63,085 nt of DNA from Mycobacterium sp. PO1 (GTDB lineage: Bacteria; Actinomycetota; Actinomycetes; Mycobacteriales; Mycobacteriaceae): positions 1-63,085 of the forward strand of contig NZ_BLTG01000047.1 in the NCBI RefSeq assembly GCF_017312405.1. The letters are read 5' to 3'. This document shows, in pieces, positions 24,166 to 33,084 of the stretch. The translations under genes and the position numbers were made by a program. How positions within the stretch are numbered: position 1 is the first letter of the stretch; every line of letters starts with the position of its first letter. The notes beneath the pieces were generated by a model. That model was not told the origin of the DNA and did no database searches. It worked only from the letters and a program-made list of their open reading frames with translations.

Positions 24166-25106
24166 TGGTCGCCCCTGACTTGTGAGAGGTCGGTCTTGAA
24201 GACCTTGACGAAGATCCAGGCGATCACCACCACGGTCAGGAACAGCAGCACCGAGACCGCCGAACCCATGCCGAGGTTGACCAGCGTGACGTTCTGCCGG
24301 TACGCGAGGAACGAGATGGTCTCGGTGTTGTTGGCGCCGCCGGTCATCACGAACGGGTTGTCGAAGATCCGCCACGCGTCGAGGGTGCGGAACAACAGGG
24401 CGACCATGATCGCGGCCTTCATGTTCGGCAGGGTCACCTTCCACAACCGCTGCCAGGCGGTGGCTCCGTCGACCTTGGCGGCCTCCTGCATGTCCTCGGG
24501 CACCTGGACCAGCCCTGCCAGCAGGAGCAGTGAGATGAACGGGGTGGTCTTCCAGATCTCGGACAGGCAGATGACGAAGATCGCCGTCCACCGGTCACCG
24601 AACCAGTCGAAGCCGGTGATGTCGAACCACGTGTTCACGAATCCGGAGTCGATGGCGAAGGCGTAGCGCCAGATGAAGGCCGAGACCACGGTGACGATGC
24701 CGTAGGGGATCAGGATCGCGGTTCGCAGTGGCCCTCGGCCACGAATGATGCGCAGCATCACGAACGCGAACCAGAAGCCCAGCACCAGCTCGATGGCCAC
24801 GGTGACGACGGTGATCGTCAGCGTGGTGACGAAGTCGTTCCACCACACCGGGTCGGTGAGGATCACCAGGTAGTTACTCAGCCCGACGAAGGTCCGTCCG
24901 CCCGGGTCGGTGAGCCGGAAGTTGTACAGCGACAACACCAGCGCGTAGATCAGAGGATAGGCCGTCACCAGCAGCATGACTGCGTAGGACGGCAACGTCA
25001 GGAAGATCCCGAGCCGTCGTTCCCCGCGGGCCCGTTCGCTGCGCGCCGGCTTGCCAGGTTCTTTCTGCAGCGGGGCGTCTCGGTCGGGCGCCGCCGTCGC
25101 GGTCAC
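24162..25106 (-). CDS. Sugar ABC transporter permease (MalF/SugA type)
   Basis: A 314-residue protein; GTG 25106 overlaps the binding-protein stop (GTGA). A charged ~30-residue cytoplasmic N terminus precedes six membrane segments. The EAA loop reads EAAKVDGATAWQRLWKVTLPN. It is the first of the two CUT1 permease subunits in this operon. Confidence 0.9.
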   Translation of the reverse strand: MTATAAPDRDAPLQKEPGKPARSERARGERRLGIFLTLPSYAVMLLVTAYPLIYALVLSLYNFRLTDPGGRTFVGLSNYLVILTDPVWWNDFVTTLTITVVTVAIELVLGFWFAFVMLRIIRGRGPLRTAILIPYGIVTVVSAFIWRYAFAIDSGFVNTWFDITGFDWFGDRWTAIFVICLSEIWKTTPFISLLLLAGLVQVPEDMQEAAKVDGATAWQRLWKVTLPNMKAAIMVALLFRTLDAWRIFDNPFVMTGGANNTETISFLAYRQNVTLVNLGMGSAVSVLLFLTVVVIAWIFVKVFKTDLSQVRGDQ

Positions 25107-26413
25107 AGCAGTCGCCTTCCGGCCAGTACGTCAGCCATGAACTGGTCTGTCCTTTCCGGTGTTTCGGCGGTCACCGAGTCCGGAGGATGCCAACTCTGGG
25201 TGATGGCGCCGGAGACGTCGGTGTAGAACGGCGTCAGCGGGCGCGGACCCGCCTCGGCGATCGACTCGCGGATCAGGTCGGCGTTGTCGTATTCGGCTCG
25301 GACGTCCGGATTGTCGTAGGACGCCGCATACGGCGACGGCTCGCCCTCGTCGATCATGTACTGGGTTGCCTTGGGCTCGGCGTTGATGCACTCGATTGCG
25401 GCCACCGCTTCGTCCGGGTACGCCGAATAGGCCCCGACGGCGAGGTTGGCGCCACCCAGCGGCGGCTGGCTGGGCTGGTCGGGAAGCACCCGTGGGTAAC
25501 GTGCCCATCCGATGTCGTCGACGACCGCCTGGTCCAGCGAACCGTCCTCGGCGGCCCCACGCGCCGCCGCCAGCACGTACGGCCAGTTCAGCATGAAGCC
25601 GCCGTTGCCGGACTGGAAGGTCGCGCGGGCCTGCTCTTCCTGGGCGTTGGACAGGTCGGCCGGAGCGGCGGCCGACCGCGCCAGCGACCCGACGATCTCG
25701 GCGGCCTTGAGGCCCGCGGGGCTGTTGAGTGCCGGGGTCGCGTCGCGTCCGGCGTCGGCGTTCTGCAGGATCTCACCACCGCCCGACAACACCAGCGCGT
25801 TGATCCACACCATGTAGCCCTCGTAGCGAGCGCCCTGTTCGGCGATCGTCTTGTTCTGGCTCACAGCGGCTTTGAGCATCTCATCCCACGTGAATGTCGG
25901 GTCGGTGGGATCGACACCGGCAGCCTCGGCCACCGACTTGCGGTACCACAGCAGCTGCGCGTTGGACTTGAACGGCGCGGCGTAGAGGGTGTCCTTCCAG
26001 GTCCCGGTCTCGACCGGGGCGGGCAGCATGCCGGCCGTGAGCCGCTGTGCTTCTTCCTCGGTGAACGGCCGGATGAAGCCGGCGTTGGCGAACTCCGCGG
26101 TGAACACGACATCGACGCTGACGATGTCGATCGAGCTGTCTCGGGCCGCCAGCCGGCGCACCATCTGCTCGCGCTGGCCGGTTGCGCTGGAGGGAAGTAC
26201 TTCGGTGCGCACCCGGTAGGCGCCACCCGAGGCGTCCGCGCACTGCTGGGCCCGCGCGTCGGCGCCGCCGTTGTCGGGGAAGACGTACCACGTCAGCGTC
26301 GGCGGGCCCCCCTGACTACCGCAGCCGGACAACAACGTTGCCGCCAGCAGGGGCGCACTGGCCAGCGCCATCGCGCGGCGGCACCGCCCCCCGGCGAATC
26401 GAATTCGTCTCAT
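25103..26413 (-). CDS. Sugar-binding lipoprotein of an ABC importer
   Basis: A 436-residue protein from ATG 26413 with GAGG 5 bases upstream. An Arg-rich signal peptide ends in the lipobox LSGC, followed by GSQGGPPTLTWYVFPDNGG. The family-1 solute-binding fold is evident: DIVSVDVVFTAEFANAGFI, LYAAPFKSNAQLLWYRK, FTWDEMLKAA, GGGEILQNAD, FQSGNGGFMLNWPYVLA and GGANLAVGAY. Layout resembles LpqY but sequence is clearly different. With the LacI regulator and the GH13 enzyme, an alpha-glucoside or malto-oligosaccharide ligand is the best inference. Confidence 0.88.
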   Translation of the reverse strand: MRRIRFAGGRCRRAMALASAPLLAATLLSGCGSQGGPPTLTWYVFPDNGGADARAQQCADASGGAYRVRTEVLPSSATGQREQMVRRLAARDSSIDIVSVDVVFTAEFANAGFIRPFTEEEAQRLTAGMLPAPVETGTWKDTLYAAPFKSNAQLLWYRKSVAEAAGVDPTDPTFTWDEMLKAAVSQNKTIAEQGARYEGYMVWINALVLSGGGEILQNADAGRDATPALNSPAGLKAAEIVGSLARSAAAPADLSNAQEEQARATFQSGNGGFMLNWPYVLAAARGAAEDGSLDQAVVDDIGWARYPRVLPDQPSQPPLGGANLAVGAYSAYPDEAVAAIECINAEPKATQYMIDEGEPSPYAASYDNPDVRAEYDNADLIRESIAEAGPRPLTPFYTDVSGAITQSWHPPDSVTAETPERTDQFMADVLAGRRLL

Positions 26414-26527
26414 CACGTCCTCGTCGTCGATGCCAGATGCGCAGCCACCCGCGGATGAGGCCGCGAACTGCACATTCGGTACGTCGAAGAGTGTGTCATA
26501 CCTCACAGGCGAGGTGGGGCAGCGGTG

Positions 26528-27547
26528 TCAGTGCGGCGGGGCGGTCGAGTTCCGGATCACCAGCCGAGTCGGCAACGTGGTCCGCACCGGCATCGAGGCA
26601 CCGTCGTCCCCGAGGGCACCGAGCACTTGCACGGCGGCGAGGCGACCCTGTTCGCGCACCGGCTGCGCGACCGTGGTCAGCTCGCTCAAGTCGGCGGACG
26701 GGTGGTCATCGACGCCGATGACCGAGATCTGCTGCGGTACAGCGACTCCGGACTTCCGCAGAGTGCGCAGCGCGCCCAGGGCGATCTCGTCGGAGTGGCA
26801 GAACACCGCCGACGGTAACCGGGGACGGCTCAGCAGCGTCTCCATGCCTTGGGCGCCGCCGTCGATACCCCACGGCACCCGAACCACCGTGGGCTCCGCC
26901 ACGCCGGCGGCCGCCATCTGATCGTGGAATCCGCGGATGCGGGCCTCATCCGCGGCCCAGGCGGTGCCCTCCTGGTCGACAGCCTGGATCATGGCGATGT
27001 CGCGGTGGCCGATACGCAGCAGGTGCCCCACCGCCTGCGACGCGGCGAGTTCGTCGTCGATGCCGATCCAGGGCCGGCCCCCGGCCGGGTGGTGGCCCCC
27101 GACCTGAACCGTCGGCACGCCGAGCTGGTCCAGGCGAGTGCGTTCCCGTGCGGACAGTGGCACGGACACGATGATCACGGCGTCGACCTTGCGCCGCAAC
27201 GGAAGTGCTTCGAAGAAGCGGTGCCGGGCGGACGAGTCGGGCAGCGTGCACAGGACCAGATCGACACCGACGGCATCGAATTCACCGGCCACCCCGGCGA
27301 GCACCGTGGCGTAGAACCAGGCATCGATGCGCGGCACCACCACGCCGACGCGGCCGGTGGAGCCCCCTGACAGGCGGGACGCCTCGGGCGAGACCACGTA
27401 GGCCAATTCGCGCGCCGCGGACATGATCCTGTCTCTGGTTGCGGGGGAGACGCCGGGCTCGCCGCGGAGCGCACGCGACACGGACGCGATCGAGACCCCG
27501 CACCGCTGCGCCACGTCGGTCATGTTGACCGTCTGCCTGGGAATCAT
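26528..27547 (-). CDS. LacI-family transcriptional regulator of the sugar locus
   Basis: A 339-residue repressor from ATG 27547. Residues 6-30 are the LacI helix-turn-helix (NMTDVAQRCGVSIASVSRAL), followed by the hinge (AYVVSPEASRLSGG) and a periplasmic-binding-protein-like effector domain (GRVGVVVPRIDAWFYATVLAG ... VFCHSDEIALGALRTL ... QISVIGVDDHP). It sits between the importer operon (downstream, same strand, 114-base gap) and the divergent GH13 gene, and two matching palindromes in the divergent gap are its likely operators. The effector is presumably the imported sugar or its product. Confidence 0.9.
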   Translation of the reverse strand: MIPRQTVNMTDVAQRCGVSIASVSRALRGEPGVSPATRDRIMSAARELAYVVSPEASRLSGGSTGRVGVVVPRIDAWFYATVLAGVAGEFDAVGVDLVLCTLPDSSARHRFFEALPLRRKVDAVIIVSVPLSARERTRLDQLGVPTVQVGGHHPAGGRPWIGIDDELAASQAVGHLLRIGHRDIAMIQAVDQEGTAWAADEARIRGFHDQMAAAGVAEPTVVRVPWGIDGGAQGMETLLSRPRLPSAVFCHSDEIALGALRTLRKSGVAVPQQISVIGVDDHPSADLSELTTVAQPVREQGRLAAVQVLGALGDDGASMPVRTTLPTRLVIRNSTAPPH

Positions 27548-27585
27548 CGGGCCCGTCTGCTCATCAGGCGTCGAGGTTAGCGCAA

Positions 27586-27599
27586 CGAAAGTACTTACG
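27586..27599. promoter_or_regulatory. LacI-type operator, distal copy
   Basis: CGAAAGTACTTACG, with flanks matching the second copy and a self-complementary centre (GTAC). It lies between lacI and a TTGACA -35 element at 27615-27620. Centre-to-centre distance to the second copy is 63 bases, six helical turns. Confidence 0.6.
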
Positions 27600-27614
27600 T
27601 CTACGGCACGACGT

Positions 27615-27643
27615 TTGACATGAGGTAGCTGATAGCCGACTCT
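27615..27643 (+). promoter_or_regulatory. Candidate promoter of the GH13 gene
   Basis: A perfect TTGACA at 27615-27620 is followed after 17 bases by a weak -10 (GACTCT, 27638-27643). Transcription would start near 27650, inside the proximal operator, about 30 bases before the GTG start. Confidence 0.4.
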
Positions 27644-27648
27644 GGTGC

Positions 27649-27662
27649 CGAAAACGTTTACG
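27649..27662. promoter_or_regulatory. LacI-type operator, proximal copy
   Basis: CGAAAACGTTTACG shares 10 of 14 bases with the distal copy; only the central four differ (ACGT instead of GTAC), and both centres are self-complementary, as expected of LacI/GalR operators. It would overlap the GH13 transcription start. Confidence 0.65.
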
Positions 27663-27679
27663 CAACGCCGAGGAGCGCC

Positions 27680-29326
27680 GTGCCCGTCCCGAGCCCGTCA
27701 TGGTGGCAGACCGCCGTCGTCTACCAGGTCTACATCCGCAGCTTCGCCGACGGGAGCGGAGACGGTATCGGCGACGTCCAGGGGCTGCGTCAGCGCCTGC
27801 CGTACCTCGCCGAACTGGGTGTCGACGCGATCTGGATCAACCCGTGGTACCCGTCGCCGATGGCCGATGCCGGCTACGACGTCGCCGACTACCGCGACAT
27901 CGAGCCGAGCTACGGCACACTCGACGACGCCCAGGCGGCCATTGCCGAGGCCCACGCCCTCGGTATCAAGGTGCTTCTGGACATCGTGCCCAACCACACC
28001 TCCGACCAGCACGCGTGGTTCCGCGCGGCGCTTGCCGGGCAGCCGCAGGCCCGCGCCCGTTATCACGTGCGGCCGGGTCGCGGGGCGGGCGGCGAACTGC
28101 CGCCGAACAACTGGCAGAGCATCTTCGGCGGACCGGCCTGGACCCGGCTACCTGACGGCGACTGGTACCTGCATCTGTTCGCTCCCGGACAGCCGGACCT
28201 GAACTGGGACCACCCCGAGGTCCGCGCCGAGTTCGAGGACATCCTGGCGTTCTGGTTCGACCGTGGCGTGGACGGGTTCCGTATCGACGTGGCACACGGA
28301 CTGGTGAAAAAGGCCGGCCTGCCCGACACGGTCTCCGCGGCGCCCGGATCGCTGGTCGAGAGCAACGAGGGGCACCCGGCGTGGGACCAGGACGGCGTGC
28401 ACGAGATCTACCGCGGCTGGCGCGCCGTCGCCGACCGGTATGCGCCCGAGCGCATCTTCATCGCCGAAGCGTGGGTGGGAAGCAACGAGCGGCTGGCCCG
28501 CTACCTGCGCCCCGATGAGCTGCACACCGCGTTCCAGTTCGACTTCCTGCGGACCCCGTGGCGAGCCGAGGTGATGCGCGCGGTGATCGACGACGCGATC
28601 GGTGCCGCCGCGACGGTCGGCGCCCCGCCGACCTGGGTGCTGTCCAACCACGACGTGACCCGGACGGTGACCCGCTTCGCCCGGTCGCAGCCCGAGCATC
28701 TCGTCGGCACGGATTGGGAGCGCAACCGGTGGGCCGACGAGGACCCCGACCATGCCCTGGGCCGGAAACGGGCCCGCGCCGCGGCGCTGGTGCAGCTGGC
28801 GCTGCCGGGCACTGCTTACGTGTACCAGGGTGAGGAACTGGCCCTCGAGGAGATCGAGGACCTTCCCGATGACGTGCGCCAGGACCCCACCTGGGCGCAG
28901 TCGGGCTTCACCGACGTCGGCCGGGACGGCTGCCGGATACCGCTGCCGTGGACCGACACCGCCCCGCCCTACGGGTTCGCCGCCGAGTCGGGCGCGGCGA
29001 CCTGGTTGCCCCAACCGGCGCACTGGGGTGTGCACAGTGTCGAGGCGCAGGAACGTGACCCCGACTCGACGCTGAACCTGTATCGCGCCGCCCTGGCGCT
29101 GCGCCGGACGATGTGGCGCGACGCCGGTGATGTCAAGTGGCTGACCGTCGCACCGGACGTCGCGGCGTTCGAACGCGGCGGCGCGCAGTGCTGGGTGAAC
29201 ACCGGCGACGCCGATGTCGCGCTACCCGAGGTCGCCACCGTGGCGCTGGCCTCGGCGCCGGGGATCGATCGGGTGTTGCCGCCCGACTGCGCGGTGTGGT
29301 TGCACAGCGGTACCCCGACGGACTGA
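27680..29326 (+). CDS. GH13 alpha-glucosidase-type enzyme
   Basis: A 548-residue cytoplasmic protein from GTG 27680, with AGGAG 4 bases upstream. The GH13 regions are all present: VVYQVYIRSFADG, DIVPNHTSD, the nucleophile Asp203 in GFRIDVAH, the acid/base Glu263 in IFIAEAWV and the third acid Asp325 in SNHDV. Length and the N-terminal WWQTAVVYQ pattern fit oligo-alpha-glucosidases related to mycobacterial AglA. It would hydrolyse alpha-glucosides brought in by the divergent importer. No signal peptide, so it acts inside the cell. Confidence 0.9.
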   Translation: MPVPSPSWWQTAVVYQVYIRSFADGSGDGIGDVQGLRQRLPYLAELGVDAIWINPWYPSPMADAGYDVADYRDIEPSYGTLDDAQAAIAEAHALGIKVLLDIVPNHTSDQHAWFRAALAGQPQARARYHVRPGRGAGGELPPNNWQSIFGGPAWTRLPDGDWYLHLFAPGQPDLNWDHPEVRAEFEDILAFWFDRGVDGFRIDVAHGLVKKAGLPDTVSAAPGSLVESNEGHPAWDQDGVHEIYRGWRAVADRYAPERIFIAEAWVGSNERLARYLRPDELHTAFQFDFLRTPWRAEVMRAVIDDAIGAAATVGAPPTWVLSNHDVTRTVTRFARSQPEHLVGTDWERNRWADEDPDHALGRKRARAAALVQLALPGTAYVYQGEELALEEIEDLPDDVRQDPTWAQSGFTDVGRDGCRIPLPWTDTAPPYGFAAESGAATWLPQPAHWGVHSVEAQERDPDSTLNLYRAALALRRTMWRDAGDVKWLTVAPDVAAFERGGAQCWVNTGDADVALPEVATVALASAPGIDRVLPPDCAVWLHSGTPTD

Positions 29327-29340
29327 GCCGGGCCCCCGGA

Positions 29341-29377
29341 GGGCCCCGAAGGGCCCCTGGAAGGCCTTTCGAAGGCC
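29341..29377. terminator. Two adjacent GC hairpins after the GH13 gene
   Basis: GGGCCC-CGAA-GGGCCC (29341-29356) and GGCCTT-TCG-AAGGCC (29363-29377) lie just past the GH13 stop in a run of imperfect GAAGGGCC-like repeats. They are likely to end the GH13 transcript; there is no U tract. Confidence 0.5.
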
Positions 29378-29391
29378 CTCTGAAGGGTCGA

Positions 29392-29414
29392 GCAGAGGTC
29401 TTTGTGCCCTCTGC
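29392..29414. promoter_or_regulatory. Inverted repeat before the nitroreductase gene
   Basis: GCAGAGG (29392-29398) and CCTCTGC (29408-29414) are perfect 7-base arms around a 9-base spacer, 60 bases before an Acg-type gene. The core (GGTCTTTGTGCCC) resembles a degenerate DosR box, which would fit the gene family, but only about 9 of 14 core bases agree. Confidence 0.3.
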
Positions 29415-29473
29415 AAACGCTTCGCCGCCACGCACTCTGGATGGAGCAACTACTCCGGACAGGTGATGAGGCG

Positions 29474-30502
29474 ATGAGTGGCTCCTTTCCCGACCCCGCG
29501 ACTCTGCGGTCCGCGCTGGCCCTCGCCGGCCGGGCGCCGTCGGTGCACAATTCGCAGCCGTGGCAGTGGCGGGTGGAGGGCGAGCGCCTCCACCTGTATG
29601 CCAACCCCGATCTGCTGCTGCCGCACACCGACCCCGACGCTCGCGACTTGATGCTCAGTTGCGGTGCGGCACTGAATCACTGCGTGGTGGCGTTGGCCGC
29701 CCTCGACTGGCAGACCCGTGTGCACCGGCTGCCAGACCCCGCCGACCCGAACCATCTGGCTGTCATCGAACCCTACCCCTATCCCGCGGCGGATCTGGAC
29801 ATCACGCTGGCCGCCGCCATTCCGCGTCGGCGTACCGACCGCCGCCATTACAGCTCGTGGCCGGTTCCGCGCGGCGACATCGCGCTGATGGGCGCGCGGG
29901 CGGCGCGCGCCGGGGTGATCCTGCGCCGCGTGGAGGATCTGGCCACGCTGCGCACGCTGGTCACCGAGGCGGCGTTCCGGCACCGCTCGGACCGGGAGTA
30001 CCTCGCCGAGCTGGCGGTCTGGAGCGGACGCTACGCATCGACAGCCGGGGTTCCGGCCCGCAGCGTGCCGGGACCGGACGGGGTCGCACGTGTCCCCGCG
30101 CGCGACTTCGCCGGCGGTGTACTGGCGCACAACGCGAACACCCACGGCGTCGACGACAACGCCGCGGTGCTGGCGCTGGGAACCGCCGAGGACGATCCGC
30201 TGTCTCGCCTGCGGGCGGGCGAGGCTACCAGCCTGGTGTTGCTCACCGCGACGGCGCAGGGGCTGGCCAGCTGTCCGATCACCGAGCCGCTGGAGGTCGC
30301 GGAGACCCGGGCAGCGGTGCGCGCCGACGTCTTCGGCGCCGAGGGCCATCCGCAGATGCTGCTGCGCATCGGGTGGGCGCCGGTCAATGCCGACCCGCTG
30401 CCTTCCACACCACGCCGCGCGCTGTCGGACTACGTCTCCGAACTGGACGACACTTCCGGGTTCGGCGACACCTCCGACCTCGACGACACGACGACCGCCT
30501 GA
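29474..30502 (+). CDS. Acg-type nitroreductase-fold protein
   Basis: A 342-residue protein from ATG 29474. The N terminus has the hallmark APSVHNSQPWQWRV (FMN site in nitroreductase-fold proteins), followed by RDLMLSCGAALNHCVVAL, IPRRRTDRRHYSSW, ATSLVLLTATAQGLASCPITEPLEV and HPQMLLRIGWAP. In M. tuberculosis such proteins (Acg/Rv2032, Rv3127, Rv3131) belong to the DosR dormancy regulon and are thought to sequester flavin rather than act as classical reductases. The C-terminal ~20 residues are Asp/Thr-rich (GFGDTSDLDDTTTA). It faces devR tail to tail. Confidence 0.85.
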   Translation: MSGSFPDPATLRSALALAGRAPSVHNSQPWQWRVEGERLHLYANPDLLLPHTDPDARDLMLSCGAALNHCVVALAALDWQTRVHRLPDPADPNHLAVIEPYPYPAADLDITLAAAIPRRRTDRRHYSSWPVPRGDIALMGARAARAGVILRRVEDLATLRTLVTEAAFRHRSDREYLAELAVWSGRYASTAGVPARSVPGPDGVARVPARDFAGGVLAHNANTHGVDDNAAVLALGTAEDDPLSRLRAGEATSLVLLTATAQGLASCPITEPLEVAETRAAVRADVFGAEGHPQMLLRIGWAPVNADPLPSTPRRALSDYVSELDDTSGFGDTSDLDDTTTA

Positions 30503-30530
30503 CCGGGCGAGGGGGAGCAGGCGGTGGTGT

Positions 30531-31181
30531 TCACTCCATCTCGGGGCGATGATGCCGTTCGAGTTTGGACACGAACACCGCCGCCTGCGTCCGGCGTTCC
30601 ATGCCGAGCTTGGCCAACAGGCGCGACACGTAGTTCTTGACGGTCTTCTCCGCCAGGAACATCCGGGCGGCGATCTGTTTGTTCGTCAGCCCTTCGCCGA
30701 GCAGATCGAGCAGGACGCGCTCCTGATCGGTCAGACCCGACAGCGGGTCGCGCTCCTCGCCTTCGCCGCGCAGTTTCGCCATCAGCGCTGCCGCGGCGCG
30801 GTTGTCGAGCAGCGACCGGCCGGCGCCGACCTCTTTGATGGCCTGGGCCAGCTCCATGCCTTTGATGTCCTTGACCACATAACCGCTGGCGCCGGCCAGA
30901 ATCGCGTCGAGCATCGCCTCGTCGGAGGTGAACGACGTCAGCATCAGGCATCGCAGGTCGGGTAGCCGCGACAGCAGGTCGCGGCACAGCTCGATGCCGT
31001 TGCCGTCGGGCAGGCGGACGTCGAGGACCGCCACATCGGGCTGCAGCGCCGGGATGCGGGCCAACGCCTCGGACACCGACCCCGCCTCGCCGACGACCTC
31101 GAGTTCGGGATCACTGCTGAGCAGGTCGACCAGCCCCCGCCGTACTACTTCGTGGTCGTCTACCAGGAAAACCTTCACCAT
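30531..31181 (-). CDS. devR: Dormancy/hypoxia response regulator DevR (DosR)
   Basis: A 216-residue NarL-family regulator from ATG 31181, very close to M. tuberculosis DevR (Rv3133c, 217 aa). The receiver domain starts MVKVFLVDDHEVVRRG with Asp8/Asp9, phosphoacceptor Asp54 in VLDVRLPDG, Thr82 and Lys104 (VVKDIKG). The LuxR-type helix-turn-helix (about 145-207) has GLTNKQIAARMFLAEKTVKNY. It binds DosR boxes to switch on the dormancy regulon. It is last in the transcript nitroreductase-USP-devR; a 10-base palindrome (31185-31194) lies before its start and there is no strong Shine-Dalgarno. Confidence 0.96.
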   Translation of the reverse strand: MVKVFLVDDHEVVRRGLVDLLSSDPELEVVGEAGSVSEALARIPALQPDVAVLDVRLPDGNGIELCRDLLSRLPDLRCLMLTSFTSDEAMLDAILAGASGYVVKDIKGMELAQAIKEVGAGRSLLDNRAAAALMAKLRGEGEERDPLSGLTDQERVLLDLLGEGLTNKQIAARMFLAEKTVKNYVSRLLAKLGMERRTQAAVFVSKLERHHRPEME

Positions 31182-31219
31182 GTCGAGACGTCTCTATCCT
31201 CTGGAGGTCGGCACCGGTG

Positions 31220-32044
31220 TCACAGTGCGTTGTGCGGTTCGCACACCAGTATCGAACAGTCGGTGTCCCGCAGCGCGGTATTGCCCGGCGCGTTGACGAG
31301 CGGGGTGACGCCCCCGGGCCGCTGCCGGCTGGTCACCACGAGCTGGATCGAGCCGGCATGCCCGGCCAGGTAGTCCAGGATGTCTCCCCGCATGTTCACG
31401 GTGGTGATGTCCAGATCGGGGTAGCTGCGCCGCCATTCGGCAAGGCGGCGCTCCCACGGATCCTGGATGTCCCCGTGCATCCGGGTCGGGGTCAGCACCC
31501 GCACCGGCGCATGACGACGCCGCGCCGCCGCCAGACCGCGCTGCAGCACCGAGCTACCGGCGGCGTTGTCGTCGATCTCGATGACCACCGCGCGTTCGCC
31601 GGGGCGATGCGGCCGGTGCGCGCGGACGACGGCGACGGGGCAGTGCGCCGAAGCCGCCAGCGTGGCGGCGGTCGATCCGATGCGCCCTTCGGTGGCGTGG
31701 CGCAGGCCGCGGGCCCCGACGCAGAGCAGCGCCGCTGACCGGGACGCTTCCAGCAGCGTCGGGACCACGGCTCCCTGCAGGATCTCGACTTCCATCTTCA
31801 CCGGGGTCTCGGTCGACTCCACGGCGGTCACCGCATAGCGCACCGCCACCTCGGCGGTGGCCAGCCGGTGCGCGATGTCCTGGGAGTCGGCGACATCCGG
31901 GCGGGCGGGCTCGATGACGTAGACGAAGCGCAACGGCACGTCGCGATCGAGGGCCTCGTTCACCGCCCACAGCGCGGCGTCGACGGCCGACGCCGAACCG
32001 TCGATGGCGACCACGACACTGGTGGTGACGGCGCTGTCTAGCAT
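31220..32044 (-). CDS. Tandem universal stress protein (Rv3134c-like)
   Basis: A 274-residue protein from ATG 32044, with AGGAG about 8 bases upstream; the start overlaps the previous stop (ATGCTAG). Two USP domains are present: 1-145 with VVAIDGSASAVDAALWA and the ATP-site pattern VGARGLRHATEGRIGSTA, and ~150-270 with ERAVVIEIDDNAAGS and a less typical glycine pattern. In M. tuberculosis the Rv3134c gene is cotranscribed with devR as here (38-base gap). It belongs to the DosR regulon; function under hypoxia is not settled. Confidence 0.92.
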   Translation of the reverse strand: MLDSAVTTSVVVAIDGSASAVDAALWAVNEALDRDVPLRFVYVIEPARPDVADSQDIAHRLATAEVAVRYAVTAVESTETPVKMEVEILQGAVVPTLLEASRSAALLCVGARGLRHATEGRIGSTAATLAASAHCPVAVVRAHRPHRPGERAVVIEIDDNAAGSSVLQRGLAAARRRHAPVRVLTPTRMHGDIQDPWERRLAEWRRSYPDLDITTVNMRGDILDYLAGHAGSIQLVVTSRQRPGGVTPLVNAPGNTALRDTDCSILVCEPHNAL

Positions 32045-33033
32045 GGCCGGCTCCTCTCGATGCGCAGCACGTGTTCGATCGGCCTCCGGGGGGTGGGCGG
32101 CGGGGCGTCCGCCAGGGCGGGCGCTTGTCCGAGGCGGACGATGACGTGCGGGAGCGCCCCGGTGCCCACCAGCGCGGCCACCACCTCACGTCCCTGGGCC
32201 ATCTCGGTGATGTGGGTCAGCGTGCAGCTCGACAGCCCTGCCTCGGTGGCGTTGAGCAGCAGCGCCGACAGGGCCTCGCCGCAGCGCAGGATGCTGTCCC
32301 GGCTCTCGTCGAGGGTGGACAGCACCAACACCGCCGCCCGGTCGTCGAGGATCTCCGCGCGTCGCTCGGCCCGCGCGACGACGGGGAAGTTGCGGCCGAT
32401 CTGCACCCGGTCGCTTTCGGTCGCCGTGACCAGCGAGGTTCTCGGAATTCCGTCATCCGACACGAAATCGGCTGTCCACCAGGTGAGTTCGGTGTGATAC
32501 TCGGCGTCGTAGCGGCGCAGCGCCTCGGTCAGGTGGGACGCCTCGGCAACGAATTCGTGCACGTCTTCGGACAGGACGTCGAGTCGCACGGCATGGTTCT
32601 CGGCGACCGCGCTCAGCGTGTGCATGAGCGCCTCGGGGTCCGGTGGGGCCACGAAGGGCAGGCGGTCGGTGTGGCGGAGCAGGATCGCATCGGCGTGGCT
32701 GTTCTGCTCCTCGGTGACCGACCGGGCCGCGGTGAACTGCACGCTGGCCAGATGCAGCGGATCGTCGGCGGTGGGGAACCGGGTCACGGCGGTGTCCCAC
32801 CCGGCCGCGGCCATCGCCGTGCGGAAGTGGTGCAGGACAGCGCCGCAACTGATCAGCGCCTCGCGTCCGGAGGCGTCCGCTCCGCGGACGAAACGTTCGG
32901 GGTCGGCGAACAACTCGACCGAGTCGTCGGTGAGCACCCAGCGCCAGGGCTGGCTGTTGTGCAGAGACGGTGCCCGACACGCCAGTCGCAGAGCCTCGGT
33001 GATCAGCTCGGTGCGGACCTGCGTCGCGGTCAT
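32038..33033 (-). CDS. Acg-type nitroreductase-fold protein heading the devR operon
   Basis: A 331-residue protein from ATG 33033, with GGGAG 5 bases upstream. It carries RAPSLHNSQPWRWVL, REALISCGAVLHHFRTAM, ILLRHTDRLPFV, ALLLNATEAGLSSCTLTHI and LPHVIVRLGQAP, the same family as the gene at 29474 but clearly diverged. It overlaps the USP gene by 7 bases, so nitroreductase-USP-devR form one operon. A DosR-box-like site lies 52 bases before its start, consistent with autoregulation. Confidence 0.87.
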   Translation of the reverse strand: MTATQVRTELITEALRLACRAPSLHNSQPWRWVLTDDSVELFADPERFVRGADASGREALISCGAVLHHFRTAMAAAGWDTAVTRFPTADDPLHLASVQFTAARSVTEEQNSHADAILLRHTDRLPFVAPPDPEALMHTLSAVAENHAVRLDVLSEDVHEFVAEASHLTEALRRYDAEYHTELTWWTADFVSDDGIPRTSLVTATESDRVQIGRNFPVVARAERRAEILDDRAAVLVLSTLDESRDSILRCGEALSALLLNATEAGLSSCTLTHITEMAQGREVVAALVGTGALPHVIVRLGQAPALADAPPPTPRRPIEHVLRIERSRPC

Positions 33034-33084
33034 CGTGACTCCCTTCGATCCCCTCTCACGGTGCCCTGCGGCGGGTGCTGCAGC

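Noticed and set aside
22129..26413. Identification of the importer as the LpqY-SugABC trehalose recycler.
   Set aside because: The binding protein differs clearly from LpqY, and the locus has a LacI regulator and GH13 enzyme that the trehalose system lacks.
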